A DNA stretch of 64,000 nucleotides, from NCBI GenBank assembly GCA_900547005.1, contig URER01000001.1:62001-126000 (forward strand). Reading direction: 5' to 3'. Made by a program: the position numbers and the translations under genes. The notes below the pieces were generated by a model that did no database searches, was not told the DNA's origin, and saw only the letters and a program-made list of their open reading frames with translations. The DNA is from an uncultured Prevotella sp. (GTDB lineage: Bacteria; Bacteroidota; Bacteroidia; Bacteroidales; Bacteroidaceae). This document shows, piece after piece, positions 52,611 through 62,053 of this stretch (the first letter of the stretch is position 1; every line of letters starts with the position of its first letter).

Positions 52611-52982
52611 ATGAATAAGGAATTAACTTTCAACGACCTTCCAATGGTCGTTGCCCAGCTTCGGGATGAAGTGGTGGGCATGAAGCAGATGATCGTCAGT
52701 CTGCAATCACAGAACAAGCCACACAAGGCGAACACGCACATACCTATGAGTGTGGAGGAAGCATCGGCATATCTCAAAATGCCGATGGCAACTCTCTACA
52801 TGAAACTTGGCAACGGCAGCATTCCTGCCACCAAGCCGGGCAAGCGATACTGCCTTTATCAGGATGAACTTGACAAGTGGCTGGAGACTAACCGCAAGAA
52901 TCCTGTACCTCTCACGGCAGAGGAGGAGAATGCAGCCATTCTTGCAGGAAACAAGCGCAAGCCGAAAACCTTAAACTGGTAA
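52611..52982 (+). CDS. Excisionase-like HTH_17 protein
   Basis: A 123-residue protein with an N-terminal coiled segment, then the HTH_17/Xis fold (MSVEEASAYLKMPMATLYMKL ... KRYCLYQDELDKWLE). Its stop is 4 bp from the DUF3987 gene, so the two are co-transcribed. Confidence 0.88.
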   Translation: MNKELTFNDLPMVVAQLRDEVVGMKQMIVSLQSQNKPHKANTHIPMSVEEASAYLKMPMATLYMKLGNGSIPATKPGKRYCLYQDELDKWLETNRKNPVPLTAEEENAAILAGNKRKPKTLNW

Positions 52983-52986
52983 TATC

Positions 52987-54360
52987 ATGGATGCGCTTGA
53001 ACTCTGCAACAAAATCAACATGGAAGCCGAGTCTTTAGCGGACTCAGGCTTCCCTCTTGAGGTATTTCCACAAAAAATGCAGTCCATCATCATAGACATG
53101 GTGGTGCACGGCAATTTCAAGGTGGATTATGTCGCCATGTCCATGCTGTCGGCAGCATCAGCGGCTCTTGGCAATACCTATCGTATTCACGTTAAGCAGG
53201 ACTGGGACACGAATGCCGCCCTTTATATCATATTGGTTGGCAGACCTGGCATGGGCAAAACTCCACCATTACAGCTTGCATACAAGCCAATTCGGGAGTA
53301 TGAACGAAAGCTGTTTGACAAGTTTTGCTATGAACTTGACCTATATGAGGCAGCATGTGCAACAAAGGAAAGCGGAAGCAAGGAAATGAAGAAGCCTATT
53401 CTGAAAAGGGTCACATTGGATGACTTTACATTGGAGGCTCTGGTATTGGAGCATTACAACAACTTGCGTGGCATAGCCATCAACTATGATGAAATTCTCG
53501 GACTGCTTGCCAATACAGACAGGTATGGGAAAAATCCCATGCTTGAACGCCTACTTTCCATCTGGAGCGGATGCCACTTGGAGAACACACGTGTCAAGAA
53601 TGACCGCCCACAACGTGTAGAAGAGCCATGTGTCAACATCATCGGTACAACACAGACCAAACGAATGAAGGAACTGATGGCTTCCAAATTCATGGATACT
53701 GGTTTTCTTGACCGTATTCTGGTTGTATATCCCAAATCCAAGAAAGTTCCACACTGGCTGGATGAGGAAGACGGTCATGTGCGCCAGAGCGAGGCTTCAA
53801 GAAAATGGGCTGACATCATCGGGAAAATCTTTGGACTTGACTATGCAAGGTGTAATGACACAAATGAATGTTGTCCAAATATCCTTTATATGGACAAGGA
53901 CGCACATTCCCTTTTCTTTGGTTGGTGGAACAGAAATGTGGATGCCATCAATGCCATAGAGGACGATGAGGATGTTGAAACGAGGGTGATGAAGCACAAT
54001 ACCCACGTCGCACGCATTGCCTTATTGCTCCAAGCTCTAAGATACGCCTGTGGCGAGAGCCATCTGCAAAGTATTGATGTGGATTCCATAGAAGGAGCAT
54101 TACGACTCAATGAATACTGTGAGAATTGCTATCAACGCTGCCGAGCCTTTGTTGCTGAAGACACCTGTGATTCTATGTCCAAGGAATTGCTGTATCTGTT
54201 GGAAGACAGTTTTGACACAAAAACTGCCATTAAAACAGGAATGGAGAATCTGCGTGTTACAGACCGTACTGTGATGAACTATATAAAGGAGCTTATGAAG
54301 TCTGGACTAATCACAAAGGCAAAGAAAGGATTTTACGAAAAAGTAAAGTTCGAAACATGA
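52987..54360 (+). CDS. DUF3987 P-loop replication ATPase
   Basis: A 457-residue DUF3987 protein with Walker A VGRPGMGKTPP (K91), a Walker B-like GIAINYDEILGLL, a sensor NIIGTTQTKRM and a C-terminal winged-helix segment (ENLRVTDRTVMNYIKELMKSG). Such proteins act as helicase-like replication proteins of mobile elements, usually beside a primase as here. Confidence 0.88.
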   Translation: MDALELCNKINMEAESLADSGFPLEVFPQKMQSIIIDMVVHGNFKVDYVAMSMLSAASAALGNTYRIHVKQDWDTNAALYIILVGRPGMGKTPPLQLAYKPIREYERKLFDKFCYELDLYEAACATKESGSKEMKKPILKRVTLDDFTLEALVLEHYNNLRGIAINYDEILGLLANTDRYGKNPMLERLLSIWSGCHLENTRVKNDRPQRVEEPCVNIIGTTQTKRMKELMASKFMDTGFLDRILVVYPKSKKVPHWLDEEDGHVRQSEASRKWADIIGKIFGLDYARCNDTNECCPNILYMDKDAHSLFFGWWNRNVDAINAIEDDEDVETRVMKHNTHVARIALLLQALRYACGESHLQSIDVDSIEGALRLNEYCENCYQRCRAFVAEDTCDSMSKELLYLLEDSFDTKTAIKTGMENLRVTDRTVMNYIKELMKSGLITKAKKGFYEKVKFET

Positions 54361-54489
54361 CAGGCAACTGAAACATAAACCAACCTGTTTTCAGTATTCA
54401 TTTGTTTCAGTTTTTCAGTTGACAAGTGCGTAACTGAAAACATGAAAGAACTGAAAGCTGAAATTCACCAATAATTCATTTCAGTTACG
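54361..54489. other. CTGAAA-rich hairpin region between replication genes
   Basis: A perfect 9-bp stem TTTTCAGTT/AACTGAAAA (54,412-54,420 and 54,432-54,440) lies within a run of CTGAAA motifs on both strands. It may be a replication origin or regulatory hairpin. Confidence 0.45.
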
Positions 54490-55515
54490 ATGATGAACGA
54501 GTATAGATTTCACTTGGAGAAATACAGATTGGGTAATCGTTACACATGCCCGAATTGTGAGCGCAAGCGTTGTTTCACAAGATACATAGATGATGAGGGG
54601 GAAGTATCCTTCCCTGACAATGTAGGCAAATGCGACCATGAGCATAGTTGTGGGTATCACTATACTCCTAAAGACTATTTCCGTGAGCATCCAGACTTTC
54701 TATCTAAGGACAAATTGCCATATCCGACAAGAAGGAATATCCAACCGAAAGTCGTAGAAAAGCCTATTTCCTATATCGCCAACGCTATTATGGAGCGTTC
54801 CTTGTCTCATTACGGAATCAATCCGTTATACCAGTACCTTTCCAAGGTCTTTGGTGAACAAGAGACAGAAAGGCTGATGAAGATGTATCATGTCGGAACA
54901 TCCTATAAGTGGGGAGGCTCAACCATTTATTGGCAAGTTGACAAGGATGATAAGGTGAGGACTGGCAAGGTCATGCTATATAATCCCAAAGACGGACATC
55001 GTGTGAAAGAGCCACGTTCTTATGTTGGATGGGCGCATGCTTTTCTTCATCTTCCAGATTTCAACTTGTGCCAATGTTTCTTTGGTGAGCATTTGCTGGC
55101 ACAGCATCCCACAATGTCGGTCGCTATTGTCGAGAGTGAAAAAACTGCCATAATCGCATCCCATTTCATCCCCAATTTCATCTGGCTGGCAACTGGAGGT
55201 ATGCATGGCTGTCTCAACCAAATCGCTGTCAAGGTATTGGGAGGTCGGGACATCATTCTGTTCCCTGACCTTGGAGCAACGGACAAATGGAAATCAAAAA
55301 TTCCATTGCTGCAATCTGTTTGCAAAAGGGTTGTCATAAGCAACATCTTGGAAGACAATGCCACCGATGAACAAAAGACCAAAGGTCTTGACATTGCAGA
55401 CTTCCTACTGATGGCGGAAACACCGCAGATGGCGCTACAAAGGCTGATAAAGCAACATCCGCCACTCCAACATCTGATAGACTGTCTTGGGTTGGTGTTG
55501 GTGGAAGAGTCATAG
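54490..55515 (+). CDS. Zinc-finger/Toprim-like primase-type protein (DUF6371-like)
   Basis: A 341-residue protein. The N-terminal Cys-rich segment (YTCPNCERKRCF ... GKCDHEHSCGYHYTP) resembles a CHC2-type primase zinc finger. The C-terminal half has the Toprim-like VAIVESEKTAIIA and GGRDIILFPDLGATDKW. It probably primes element replication with the DUF3987 ATPase. Confidence 0.82.
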   Translation: MMNEYRFHLEKYRLGNRYTCPNCERKRCFTRYIDDEGEVSFPDNVGKCDHEHSCGYHYTPKDYFREHPDFLSKDKLPYPTRRNIQPKVVEKPISYIANAIMERSLSHYGINPLYQYLSKVFGEQETERLMKMYHVGTSYKWGGSTIYWQVDKDDKVRTGKVMLYNPKDGHRVKEPRSYVGWAHAFLHLPDFNLCQCFFGEHLLAQHPTMSVAIVESEKTAIIASHFIPNFIWLATGGMHGCLNQIAVKVLGGRDIILFPDLGATDKWKSKIPLLQSVCKRVVISNILEDNATDEQKTKGLDIADFLLMAETPQMALQRLIKQHPPLQHLIDCLGLVLVEES

Positions 55516-55552
55516 CAGAGTTGGTAAGGATCTGCGAGCACGCTTGCGTGAC

Positions 55553-55662
55553 GGACTTTCACAAAAGTCCTAAACATAATAGGGACTTTTAGATTCACCT
55601 GCTGACGCTGTTCACTTAAAAAGTCCTTCTATTATGCTCAGGCTCCGCCCGAGACCTGTCTC
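55553..55662. other. Putative oriT of element 2
   Basis: It contains a GGACTTTCACAAAAGTCC hairpin (55,553-55,570), then AATAGGGACTTTTAGATTCAC, TTCACTTAAAAAGTCC and ATTATGCTCAGGCTCCGCCC followed by GAGACCTGTC. These are the reverse complement of blocks in the element 1 oriT and lie just before the relaxase. Confidence 0.72.
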
Positions 55663-55704
55663 CAATTATACAAGAACTACGTTACAAGCTCAAATGAAAT
55701 TCTT

Positions 55705-57735
55705 ATGGAAAGAAACATACCACGTGCCGCCATCCATGTAGGCACAGACAAGAAATCGTTCTCGTCCCAAGTGGGCAACGAGGCGGAGCGCAGAGGTTGG
55801 GACGAGAAGCGTTACCAACTCAAAAACGCGGACATAGACAAGAACAACCATTATAACTACTCACGCAAGAGACTCAACTTTGAGATAGTCAAGGGTGGAA
55901 AGATAGTGCCTCTTGGTTCCCAGTCGGTGCCGTTGCATGAACGCTTGCAGCACAGACTTGATGAACTTGGTTTCAAGCCATATATGGATGCCAAGCGTCC
56001 CGACCAAGTTTCAAGGAACAGTCCGAACTGCACTGTCGGCATCATCTTCAGTGGTGACCATGATGTGCTTAACAGGCTTGCCTTTGGTGAACAGAAACTC
56101 AATACATCAGATCCAAATGCTGACCACAGCAAGGTTGTATTGCAAAAAGGCATCTATGACTGGGCTTTGGACACCTACCGCTTTGCATGTGAGAAATGGG
56201 GAGAAGAGAATGTCATCGGCTTTGATGTGCATTGTGACGAGACAAGCATCCATGCCCATGTGCAGACCGTGCCTGTTGAACAAGTAAGGAAACGTGGGCG
56301 CATCGGAAGCAAGTACATTCACAAGGATAATCCAGAAAATGTTCTTACAACCAAAGAATGGAGAGCACTTCCAAAAGAAGAACGTGACAACTACACAAAA
56401 TCGGAAGCGGCAAAGGGTGTTGTTGAAAGGGTCTCTTATGCCAAAGTGTGGGGTGAGCGAGCAAAGGACAAATCACAATACCTTTCCCAACTGCATACTG
56501 ACTATTACAACAAGGTAGGGCATAAGTATGGCTTGGCAAGAGGCTTCTCTTATGATGAACTTTCAGAGGAAGAGAAACGGGGACGCAAGCACAAAAACAA
56601 GGTGGTACTTGAGGCGGAACGTCAGGCGAAAGTTGCTCTTGACAAAGTGGAGAAATATGCTGTGCTTGCAACAATCGACAAGAAGGAGCTGACCATTCCT
56701 TTTCTCAACATCAAGGTTCCTGTTCAAGAAGCGATGAATGCCGTAAAGAAAGAACTTGCCATCCCAATTCCTACTATTATCGGACAAAAGGCGTGGCGTG
56801 AGGAGCGTGTAAACAACATCAACGCAGCTATCAAAGCTCTTGTTGCAGCCATCAATGCAGAACGTGACAAACAGAATGAAGGTGTACGCAAGTCTGTCAA
56901 CAAGACATACACTTACTATATGCAGAACCTCAATAAGCAGATAGAGGAGAACAAGTCGCTTCGTGCCGAGAATGATGCGCTAAAGACTGAAAACAACAAA
57001 GTCAAACAACGCATCTCTCAACTTGACGAGAAGGCTGTGGAGCGAGTGACTACTCAACTTGTCTATGCGAAGGAAGAACTCGCCAGTGCCAAAAGTTATA
57101 ATACCACACTTATGGAAATGTACAATGATTTGAAGGCTCGTTGGAATGCCATTTGGCAAGAGCCAGAAATGACTGATGCATGGAGACGAGTGGAAGCACG
57201 AAAGGAGGAAGGTGCAAAAGAAAAGGCTCGGCAAGAAACCGAAGCTAAACGTGAAAGCATGGCTCGGCAAAATAGATACATAGGAGTGCTTGACAAGTTC
57301 ATCCATGAGGGACATGAAGCTCTATCTTCCTTTGCCAAGACAGACAGAGTCAACTTCAACGAGAAAGAAACGGCTTCCATATACTATGGCATTATGGCAT
57401 CTGCTGTAAAGCATAATATTGGATTGGACTCTAAAGCCAGTATAGAATCGGCAGCAAAAAGTTTCTTATCTGGTATGTCGTGGAAAGGTTTTACAGACTT
57501 CAAGCAAGAATGTGTCACTAATTGGACAAAACTCTTCGCCACGAATGAAGTTCAATTCACTGACAACGCCATTGACAACTTTCTCGCTTTTGTTGATCAT
57601 ATGTCATGTAGTGCAGACACATACGTTTCGCTTGGTGGCTCCAATGGCTGCGCCGACCAACTTACGAATTGGGACGGAACTAAGAAGGTTGGATTAGAAA
57701 CTGTTACACGTATAAAACATAGAGTGCAGCGATGA
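55705..57735 (+). CDS. Mob_Pre (MobV-type) relaxase of element 2
   Basis: A 676-residue DNA nickase for mobilization, homologous along its length to the element 1 relaxase. Metal/catalytic core HCDETSIHAHVQTVPV; N-terminal NIPRAAIHVGTDKKSF; Lys/Glu coiled coil at about 400-540. The conserved C-terminus is VDHMSCSADTYVSLGGSNGCADQLTNWDG. It is the intact version of the gene. It ends with a 4-bp overlap to a longer reading frame of the GH5-like gene. Confidence 0.93.
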   Translation: MERNIPRAAIHVGTDKKSFSSQVGNEAERRGWDEKRYQLKNADIDKNNHYNYSRKRLNFEIVKGGKIVPLGSQSVPLHERLQHRLDELGFKPYMDAKRPDQVSRNSPNCTVGIIFSGDHDVLNRLAFGEQKLNTSDPNADHSKVVLQKGIYDWALDTYRFACEKWGEENVIGFDVHCDETSIHAHVQTVPVEQVRKRGRIGSKYIHKDNPENVLTTKEWRALPKEERDNYTKSEAAKGVVERVSYAKVWGERAKDKSQYLSQLHTDYYNKVGHKYGLARGFSYDELSEEEKRGRKHKNKVVLEAERQAKVALDKVEKYAVLATIDKKELTIPFLNIKVPVQEAMNAVKKELAIPIPTIIGQKAWREERVNNINAAIKALVAAINAERDKQNEGVRKSVNKTYTYYMQNLNKQIEENKSLRAENDALKTENNKVKQRISQLDEKAVERVTTQLVYAKEELASAKSYNTTLMEMYNDLKARWNAIWQEPEMTDAWRRVEARKEEGAKEKARQETEAKRESMARQNRYIGVLDKFIHEGHEALSSFAKTDRVNFNEKETASIYYGIMASAVKHNIGLDSKASIESAAKSFLSGMSWKGFTDFKQECVTNWTKLFATNEVQFTDNAIDNFLAFVDHMSCSADTYVSLGGSNGCADQLTNWDGTKKVGLETVTRIKHRVQR

Positions 57736-57836
57736 TTGTTAAAAATAAGAAAAAAGATGTTCTCGTTTTTAACTTCAACTGTTTTAGACGGTCTTTATAT
57801 TGTGACTATGTCGGTAAAATAGATAATAATAGAAAC

Positions 57837-58802
57837 ATGAGAAGATTATTTATAAGTCTGATGCTGACTTTGACAGCATTCATAGCAAACGCCCAGCCCT
57901 CTGCCATCGCTCCACAAGACTATCAGCAGATGCTGAAGAAGGGAATAGATGTTGATTGGTGGGGAAGAAGTGAGAAAAATAAATATGGTGCCTATTCGGA
58001 AACGGCTGTAAAGAGATTTGCCCAGCAAGGTATCAAGCATGTAAGATTCCGCCTGCATCATTATCGTTTCACGAATGAGGATTTCAAAAGACTGTTTTCG
58101 CAGATAAATACCTGCATGCAGAATGACCTGATTCCAATTATAGCCTTCTCCGCCAAGCCTTATAAGGAGAATCCAAATGCTGAGGAGCATGAGAAAGTAG
58201 TAAAGTGGTGGAAGATAATGGCTGAAAGATGCAAGGATCTCTCACCAAAGGTTTCGTTTGATTTGATTGTAGAACCTTCGGATAAAGTAAAAAAGGATGT
58301 GGCTGAACTCAACTCTCTTTATGAAGATTGTGTGGCGACCATTCGCAAGACCAATCCAAAGCGAATCATCTTTATAGCCCCTCCGAAACTGTCTCATCCT
58401 GAAGGTCTTAAATACTTGCAGGCTCCTTCGCAGAGCAATGGTTATCTGATGGCTGAATGGCATTTCTATGCTGCAGGCCCCAGCAAGACAAACAACAAAA
58501 AACGCTGGACTTCAGGTACGGCAGAAGAAAAGCAACTGATAAAGAAAAGTATCAAGGTTGCAGTTGATTGGCAAAAGGAAACTGGTATTTACACATGGGT
58601 TGGGGCTTGGATGCCTGGAGATTATAACAAAGGCGATAATTACAGTGTAAAGGAACAGATAGAATTTGCTTCATTCATGACGCAGCAGCTTGATAAGTAT
58701 GGAATCCCCTTTGCTATTAATTCTGATGATAAGTTTTACGATTATCAGGCAGAAAACTGGATACCCAAATATAAAGATTTGTTGAATAGCATATTCCCTT
58801 AA
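57837..58802 (+). CDS. Secreted GH5-like (cellulase-fold) protein with altered active site
   Basis: A 321-residue secreted protein. I start it at ATG 57,837 because MRRLFISLMLTLTAFIANA is a clean signal peptide; the frame is open to 57,732. The fold markers are GIDVDWWGR, IKHVRFRLHHY and LMAEWHFYAAG. The usual GH5 acid/base NEP is VEP (DLIVEPSDK). The usual nucleophile motif GE(F/W) reads GAW (YTWVGAWMPGDYN), so the nucleophile Glu seems absent. It may be a binding protein, use another residue, or be inactive. It is mobile-element cargo directly after the relaxase. Confidence 0.78.
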   Translation: MRRLFISLMLTLTAFIANAQPSAIAPQDYQQMLKKGIDVDWWGRSEKNKYGAYSETAVKRFAQQGIKHVRFRLHHYRFTNEDFKRLFSQINTCMQNDLIPIIAFSAKPYKENPNAEEHEKVVKWWKIMAERCKDLSPKVSFDLIVEPSDKVKKDVAELNSLYEDCVATIRKTNPKRIIFIAPPKLSHPEGLKYLQAPSQSNGYLMAEWHFYAAGPSKTNNKKRWTSGTAEEKQLIKKSIKVAVDWQKETGIYTWVGAWMPGDYNKGDNYSVKEQIEFASFMTQQLDKYGIPFAINSDDKFYDYQAENWIPKYKDLLNSIFP

Positions 58803-58830
58803 ATTAGCAGACTTATAATTTTACAAGAAA

Positions 58831-58868
58831 GCAAGTCATTGGATAACAACAAATTATCCAATGCTTGC
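58831..58868 (+). terminator. Hairpin after the GH5-like gene
   Basis: GCAAGTCATTGGATAA and TTATCCAATGCTTGC form a 15-bp stem with one bulge and a 7-nt loop, 28 bp after the stop. There is no T run, so termination strength is uncertain. Confidence 0.6.
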
Positions 58869-58939
58869 ATATGTCAGAAAATTCACTTATCTTAGCCGTT
58901 ATCTCAAATTTTAACGAACTATTGAGAAATAGGATTACG

Positions 58940-58992
58940 CAAAAAAACAGACGAGCCGTATCGAACCGGTTAGGGTATCGATACGGCTCGTC
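58940..58992 (-). terminator. Strong terminator after trkH
   Basis: A perfect 15-bp stem (GACGAGCCGTATCGA and complement, 58,950-58,964 and 58,978-58,992) is followed on the minus strand by a T-rich run ending in seven Ts. It is 51 bp after the trkH stop. Confidence 0.93.
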
Positions 58993-59043
58993 TCATATGA
59001 ATGGAGCGGAATCGTTTTCATTCATATGGGCAGAGTTCAGATG

Positions 59044-60441
59044 CTATACAGCCATGTCTTTGCTTCCTTTGATGTTTTCTTCTCTTCCGGCGAGCATTGC
59101 ATTACCGAATGTAATGACTCCTACACGGCCGATGTACATCAGAATGATCAGAACCGCCTTGCTTCCCAAGGTTATGTCAGAGAGGATACCGGATGTCAAT
59201 CCGGCTGTGGCCAAGGCTGAAACGGCTTCAAAGGATATTTTCAGAAAATCCGCGTTGTCCGGCTCAAACAGTCCAATCATATAAATACCCACAAACAGGA
59301 TGAAGGTATAAAACAAAACGGTAGTCAGGGCCGAAGCAATGCGGTAATGCGGTATGATATTTCCTCGCAGAGAAACCTCTTTCCGCATTTCCAAGGCGTT
59401 TTTGGTATAGGCATACAAGGCTGAAATTGTGGTGGATTTCAGACCTCCGCCGGTGCCGGACGGAGAAGCTCCGATATACATGGTGATTGTCAGGATTAGC
59501 TGTGAAATGGGTACCATCTGACTGATATCAACGGTATTGTATCCTACAGTGGTCATGGCTGAAACGGATTGGAAAAGTGCAGCCATCCATCTGTCTCCTA
59601 CTGGCATGGCCTGAAAGGAATCTTCACAAAAAAACAGATGTACGGCTCCCCATAGAGCCAGCGTTCCTGTGATGGTTACAATGACCTTGGATGTAAAGGA
59701 TATTCTGTAGTCTTTCCGGGTCATCCATCTGCTTATGTCCGTCATCATGATAAAACCCATGGCTCCGGCTATACACAATACCATGATGACCACATTTACA
59801 TATACGTCCGACTGGAATTGCATCAGGTTGTCCGTATAGATGCTGAATCCGGCTGTACAGAAAGCTGATACTGAGTGAAACATAGCTGACCATACAGGTT
59901 GTGACACCCCCGTTGCAAGAAAATAAGGGCACAGTAGCGCAAATCCGGCTAATTCGGAAAGGAAGGTGTATTTTACAATGTTCTTCAGCATGATTTCTGA
60001 ATCCAGTGTGTCTGGAAAAGAAAATTGAGTCTGAAACAACCTGGCCTTGGCTGTCCCGAACCGCCCGGTCAGTTTGAGCATGATAAATGAAGAAAGGGTC
60101 ATATACCCCAATCCTCCCATTTGTATCAAGGCTAAAATCACCAATTGCCCGAAAAAGGTGTACTGTGTGGCAATGTCAACTGTGGTCAGTCCAGTAGTGG
60201 AAACAGCACTGACCACCGTAAACAGGTGGTCAATGAAGGATATATCGCCTTTCGTTGAGATAGGCATCAGAAGCAGCAGAGTTCCTAATAAGGAATAGCC
60301 TGCATATACGGCCATAATCTGTCTCTGTGGCAAGTCTGATTTCACTCCGAAACAGATCAGCTGCTCCAGAGAGGTTTTCATCAGTCTGCGTTTGGCGTTT
60401 TTCCAAAGACGGACATGCCATTTGTTCGATTGATTTTCCAT
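59044..60441 (-). CDS. TrkH/KtrB-family potassium uptake channel subunit
   Basis: A 465-residue inner-membrane K+ transporter with four pore repeats. The selectivity loops are STTGLTT, CTAGFSI, TTVGYNT and ATAGLTS. The gate region is GASPSGTGGGLKSTT. No cytoplasmic TrkA/KtrA regulator gene is nearby. It is 3 bp downstream of a CorC/CNNM gene and ends at a strong terminator, so the two form an operon within element 2. Confidence 0.92.
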   Translation of the reverse strand: MENQSNKWHVRLWKNAKRRLMKTSLEQLICFGVKSDLPQRQIMAVYAGYSLLGTLLLLMPISTKGDISFIDHLFTVVSAVSTTGLTTVDIATQYTFFGQLVILALIQMGGLGYMTLSSFIMLKLTGRFGTAKARLFQTQFSFPDTLDSEIMLKNIVKYTFLSELAGFALLCPYFLATGVSQPVWSAMFHSVSAFCTAGFSIYTDNLMQFQSDVYVNVVIMVLCIAGAMGFIMMTDISRWMTRKDYRISFTSKVIVTITGTLALWGAVHLFFCEDSFQAMPVGDRWMAALFQSVSAMTTVGYNTVDISQMVPISQLILTITMYIGASPSGTGGGLKSTTISALYAYTKNALEMRKEVSLRGNIIPHYRIASALTTVLFYTFILFVGIYMIGLFEPDNADFLKISFEAVSALATAGLTSGILSDITLGSKAVLIILMYIGRVGVITFGNAMLAGREENIKGSKDMAV

Positions 60442-60444
60442 GAG

Positions 60445-61476
60445 TTATTTCTCTTTTTTCAATAGCATCCGGTTCTTTTCCTTAGCCAAAGCCTGCATAT
60501 CTACAGCGACATCGTCTTCATCCACGATTTCAACACCGGTCATTGTTTCAATGATATCTTCCATCGAAACGACTCCCCGCAGGCTTCCATATTCATCAAT
60601 AATGACAGATATGTGTTCACGCGTTTCTAGCATCTTCTCCCAAATATGGTAGACAGACTCATCTTCGTAAAAAGACAAAACCGGTCTGGTCAGATCGGCA
60701 AGTCTAGTATCGAACTTGTCATCAGACAAGGTCTTGAGCACTGCATCTTTCAGAACATATCCAGTGATGTATTCCTTTTCATTCTCATATACAGGAATAC
60801 GCGAAAAGTTCCATTCCTGCTGGCGGTAAAACTCCTGGACGGTCATCTTCTGGTCGGCAGATTCCACCACGACAGACGGAGTCATCACTTCTCTGGCTTT
60901 TACTCCATACAGATGGATGCAGCTCTTGATGATTTTACTCTCAGATTCTTGAAAGACACCTTCCGTTGTACCTACATCCACCATGGCGGAAACTTCCTCA
61001 CGGCTCATGGTCGCCTGCTGGTTCTTTGGAGTAAAGACTTTGGTAATTAGTTCCGAAAGTAAAACCAACGGATAAGTAATGAATATAAGTATTCGGATAA
61101 TTTTTGTAGAAGGCATAGCCAGCGATCGCCAGTAAGACGCACCGATGGTCTTCGGGATGATTTCCGAAAGTACCAGAATGAGCAGTGTAAGAATAGCTGA
61201 TATAATACCGAAATATTCTTCACCGAAAAGCTTGATCGATTCAGCTCCTACACCTGCAGACCCAATGGTATGGGCCACAGTGTTGAGGGAAAGGATAGCC
61301 CCTACCGGACGGTCAACATTGTTTTTATACTGTTTCATCAATGCGGCTGTCTTGTTGCCTTGACTTTCCTTCATTGTGATGAAAGACATAGGGGTAGACA
61401 GGAGAACTGCTTCCAATACGGAGCATAAAAAGGAAAGTGACAAAGCACCTAAGAAATATAATATGATTAATCCCAT
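60445..61476 (-). CDS. CorC/CNNM-type membrane protein (DUF21 + CBS pair)
   Basis: A 343-residue protein. The N-terminal DUF21/CNNM membrane domain (about 1-140, four hydrophobic segments with NTVAHTIGSAGVGA) is followed by two CBS domains (VKAREVMTPSVVVESADQ; ISVIIDEYGSLRGVVSMEDIIETMTG). The C-terminal CorC_HlyC domain is absent or very short. Relatives are linked to Mg2+ or Na+ transport. It pairs with TrkH, suggesting ion homeostasis cargo. Confidence 0.9.
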   Translation of the reverse strand: MGLIILYFLGALSLSFLCSVLEAVLLSTPMSFITMKESQGNKTAALMKQYKNNVDRPVGAILSLNTVAHTIGSAGVGAESIKLFGEEYFGIISAILTLLILVLSEIIPKTIGASYWRSLAMPSTKIIRILIFITYPLVLLSELITKVFTPKNQQATMSREEVSAMVDVGTTEGVFQESESKIIKSCIHLYGVKAREVMTPSVVVESADQKMTVQEFYRQQEWNFSRIPVYENEKEYITGYVLKDAVLKTLSDDKFDTRLADLTRPVLSFYEDESVYHIWEKMLETREHISVIIDEYGSLRGVVSMEDIIETMTGVEIVDEDDVAVDMQALAKEKNRMLLKKEK

Positions 61477-61532
61477 TAATTTTTAAATATTCGTTAATAA
61501 TAAGTTGCCTATTTTCTGAGGTAGGCCACTTA

Positions 61533-61913
61533 TTAAATTCGAAGATTTCTGAAACAGAGGTAATAGGGTACATTACCTCTATGAATATCAGATGTTAAAC
61601 CAGTTAAACAATATGGTAGATTGTGTTTTTGTAAAAGTGTTTTTTTTGAACTAAACCCATTGATGCCATTTGCATTCTTTCTGTACTTATTTCCTTTAGA
61701 CGAACATCTCTTTTGAAAGTACTGATTCTGCCAACATATTATTTTATAATCGATACTTGCAACATCAATCTCTGAATAGTATTCATTAGGTGCATAAAAT
61801 TCTACAGGAATCTCTTTAATTGAGCTTCCTGTTTTATTTATGGACTTTTCCAGAGTTGTGATTAAAGTTGAAAGTATCACAACGAGGGAAAAAAAGAGTG
61901 GGGTTCGTATCAT
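61533..61913 (-). CDS. Doubtful small ORF with an N-terminal hydrophobic segment
   Basis: A 126-codon frame begins with a possible signal/anchor (TPLFFSLVVILSTLITTL), but the rest has no family signature. The last 50 codons run into a hairpin (AGAGGTAAT/ATTACCTCT, 61,556-61,580). It may be real only in its first half or spurious. Confidence 0.35.
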   Translation of the reverse strand: MIRTPLFFSLVVILSTLITTLEKSINKTGSSIKEIPVEFYAPNEYYSEIDVASIDYKIICWQNQYFQKRCSSKGNKYRKNANGINGFSSKKTLLQKHNLPYCLTGLTSDIHRGNVPYYLCFRNLRI

Positions 61914-62053
61914 TTGTGTATGTTACTGTTTGTTAATATGGCAAAGGTAAGTATATAATCTGAGACACTCACTTTTCTCTAGAGAATTGTTTCATAATAG
62001 ACAACAGACCAAAGACTGGATTTGTGTATTCGCTAAAAATATCATTATTACGT

